Shown piece after piece: positions 61,130-64,000 of a stretch of 64,000 nt of DNA. This DNA comes from Streptomyces sp. DvalAA-43. Lineage in GTDB: Bacteria > Actinomycetota > Actinomycetes > Streptomycetales > Streptomycetaceae. Position 1 is the first letter of the stretch. Every line of letters begins with the position of its first letter. Made by a program: the position numbers and the translations under genes. The stretch spans positions 158,872 through 222,871 of the forward strand of contig NZ_FMBW01000074.1 in assembly GCF_900091725.1 (NCBI RefSeq), given 5' to 3'. Below the pieces are notes generated by a model. It was given only the letters and a program-made list of their open reading frames with translations. It had not been told where the DNA came from and did not search any database.

Positions 61130-61169
61130 GGTTTCCATCCCGGGATGGACGTCAGGCAAGATGGGGTGT
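61130..61169 (+). promoter_or_regulatory. attR core and surrogate ettA promoter
   Basis: The right 20-bp core (61,150-61,169) contains CAAGAT (61,157-61,162), a good -10 box. GGTTTCC (61,130-61,136) is on the element side, 14 bp before GTCAGG. At attL the same heptamer occurs at the same distance from the core although the 14 bp between differ. The element therefore supplies an equivalent upstream promoter half to ettA, 42 bp before its start. Confidence 0.65.
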
Positions 61170-61203
61170 ATCTGCCCACACATCGATTGCCGGACGGTTT
61201 CTC

Positions 61204-62868
<1,665 letters not shown>

Positions 62869-62873
62869 TCGTC

Positions 62874-63296
62874 TTGGCTCGTCACCTCTACGACTGCCCG
62901 CTGCGCTGGTCGGACATGGACGCCTTCGGCCATGTCAACAACGTGGTCTTCCTCCGCTATCTGGAGGAGGCGCGCATCGACTTCATGTTCCGGCTGGCGC
63001 CGGGGGACGGATCGCCGTCCTTCGCGGGCGGCTCCGTCGTGGCCCGGCACGAGATCGACTACGTGCGGCCGCTGGTCCACCGGCACGAGCCGGTGACCGT
63101 CGAGTCCTGGGTCACGAAGATCGGCGCCGCGTCCCTGACGATCGCGTACGAGATCAAGGACCCGGACCAGGTCTACGTACGGGCCTCGACCGTCGTCGTG
63201 CCGTACGACCTGGCCGAGGAGCGGCCCCGGCGGATCTCCGCCGAGGAGAAGCTCTTCCTCCAGCAGTACCTGGCCGAGGAGCCCGCCGCAGCATGA
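62874..63296 (+). CDS. Acyl-CoA thioesterase (hot-dog fold)
   Basis: 140 residues from TTG 62,874, 5 bp after ettA, with GAGG upstream. The 4HBT motif YDCPLRWSDMDAFGHVNNVV with catalytic Asp and Asn is clear, followed by YLEEARIDFMF and VVARHEIDYVRPLVHRHEP. It hydrolyses an acyl-CoA; chain length unknown. Its stop overlaps the next start (ATGA). It is probably co-transcribed with ettA. Confidence 0.9.
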   Translation: MARHLYDCPLRWSDMDAFGHVNNVVFLRYLEEARIDFMFRLAPGDGSPSFAGGSVVARHEIDYVRPLVHRHEPVTVESWVTKIGAASLTIAYEIKDPDQVYVRASTVVVPYDLAEERPRRISAEEKLFLQQYLAEEPAAA

Positions 63297-63973
63297 CGGT
63301 GCCCGTACGGTCGCTGGAGTTCGCCGACACGAGGGAGGCCGCGGATCTCGCGGCCTTCCTCGGCCGGCTGCTCCACTACGACCGGGCCGCCGCCGTGCGG
63401 ATGCAGGCGGGCGGCGGTGCGCTGGCCGTGTTCGGCAGGCCGCCGTCGTTCGAGGTCCTGGCGATCCGGACGGCCCGGCTGGCCGTGCCGGACGACTTCG
63501 ACCTCACCGTGTCCGCGGGTGAACTCCTCGAATCGCTCGGGGAGTCCACCCACGCGGGCGCGATCCCGGCCCCCGTCACCGGGCCGCCGTGGACGGGTGT
63601 CCTCCCGCCGCGCGGCGGCTGGCGGGAAAGGCCGGGCCTGCCGGGGCCGGTCGCCCTGCGTACGGCGGTCACCGCCGCGGTGGCGGAGTTCCGCTCCCGC
63701 GACGAGGCCCTGCCCGAGGACCGCAGCACCAGGGCGGAGCGGGATCTGATCGGCCGCGAGATCTGGTCGCGGACGGTCGCCGGTACCGGACTTCCGCTGC
63801 GGGCCGTGCACGCCGCCCAGTCCCTCGGCTTCCTCCGCCCGGCACCGGACTTCCCGGTCGCCCTCCTCACGGCCGGATCCTGGCTGCGGCTGCGCACCCC
63901 GTTCGGCTCGATCGCCCTGCGCGGTCCGGGCAGCGGGCTCGGCACCCTCGCGGTGACGGTCGGCGCGGGCTGA
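63293..63973 (+). CDS. Conserved hypothetical protein
   Basis: 226 residues from ATG 63,293, MTVPVRSLEFADTREAADLA. It has no signal peptide or membrane segment. It is rich in Ala/Leu/Arg, with GRLLHYDRAAAVRMQAGGGA and VAGTGLPLRAVHAAQSLGFL. This gene regularly follows the thioesterase in Streptomyces, but no function is known to me. Nothing definite lies in the last 27 bases of the window. Confidence 0.78.
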   Translation: MTVPVRSLEFADTREAADLAAFLGRLLHYDRAAAVRMQAGGGALAVFGRPPSFEVLAIRTARLAVPDDFDLTVSAGELLESLGESTHAGAIPAPVTGPPWTGVLPPRGGWRERPGLPGPVALRTAVTAAVAEFRSRDEALPEDRSTRAERDLIGREIWSRTVAGTGLPLRAVHAAQSLGFLRPAPDFPVALLTAGSWLRLRTPFGSIALRGPGSGLGTLAVTVGAG

Positions 63974-64000
63974 GCGCCGGGCCTGATCCCAACGAAAAGT

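Larger units (their letters stand above)
45306..61169. mobile_element. Integrative and conjugative element (AICE), 15.9 kb, inserted upstream of ettA
   Basis: The element is bounded by the direct repeat CGTCAGGCAAGATGGGGTGT (45,306-45,325 and 61,150-61,169). It contains the full pSAM2-like set: tyrosine integrase, excisionase, RepSA-type initiator, small spread proteins, DUF2637 protein, TraB/FtsK translocase, a KorSA-like GntR repressor and a Pif-like Nudix gene. Cargo lies to the right: a membrane protein, a STAND NTPase, and a second regulatory module. All core genes look intact, so the element may still be mobile. Unlike pSAM2 and SLP1, which use tRNA genes, it sits in the promoter of a protein-coding gene. 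Confidence 0.88.

Overview
The window is chromosomal DNA of a Streptomyces. The evidence is the very high GC content with strong third-position G/C bias, frequent GTG and TTG starts, a KorSA/RepSA/Pif-type integrative element, an SCO3933-family protein, an LAxTG (sortase E type) surface protein, and an SsbB-like single-stranded DNA-binding protein without an acidic tail. No rRNA genes are present. One tRNA gene (tRNA-Arg, anticodon TCT) was found. All identifications come from reading motifs; no database search was possible.

Region 1 (1-8.6 kb) is a myo-inositol catabolism cluster. A divergent TIM-barrel isomerase/dehydratase (cut by the window edge) faces iolC, a Cgl0158-like barrel protein, iolB, iolD and mmsA/iolA, with stop/start overlaps between several genes. 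A 17-bp-stem hairpin ends it. Two small membrane proteins follow on the other strand.

Region 2 (8.8-18.1 kb) is a mosaic of decay. A DUF4291 gene is cut after codon 51, and its remaining (frameshifted) part resumes 7.9 kb later. The DNA between holds a degraded prophage: small terminase, truncated large terminase, HNH nuclease, primase/polymerase-like protein, a PCMT-like methyltransferase beside a truncated radical SAM gene, a TRADD-N-associated-type 2TM protein and another two-helix membrane protein. An IS1380-type transposase relic lies beyond it.

Region 3 (18.1-23.2 kb) is a secreted polymorphic toxin of about 1545 residues (ricin-type lectin, long alanine-rich helical stalk, C-terminal deaminase-fold tip) followed by a probable immunity gene.

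Region 4 (23.7-45.2 kb) is mostly ordinary chromosome: a hydrolase-ABC ATPase fusion with its permease, a vWA lipoprotein, a rhamnose-type ABC importer, a nucleotidyltransferase, an FG-GAP protein, tRNA-Arg, two dynamin-like GTPases, an SsbB-like protein, a thioester-domain surface protein and a beta-propeller protein.

Region 5 (45,306-61,169) is an apparently intact 15.9-kb actinomycete integrative and conjugative element (AICE). It is bounded by a 20-bp direct repeat that overlaps the probable -10 box of ettA. It carries int, xis, repSA, spread genes, a TraB/FtsK gene, a KorSA-like repressor with palindromic operators and a Pif-like Nudix gene. Its cargo is an AT-richer STAND NTPase with an N-terminal DUF4297/Cap4-like nuclease domain and C-terminal TPRs, a likely anti-phage gene. 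A second regulatory module at its right end has two more GntR regulators and several very small proteins. The element appears to bring its own upstream promoter half, so ettA may keep a promoter after integration.

Region 6 (61.2-64 kb) is ettA, an acyl-CoA thioesterase and a hypothetical gene.
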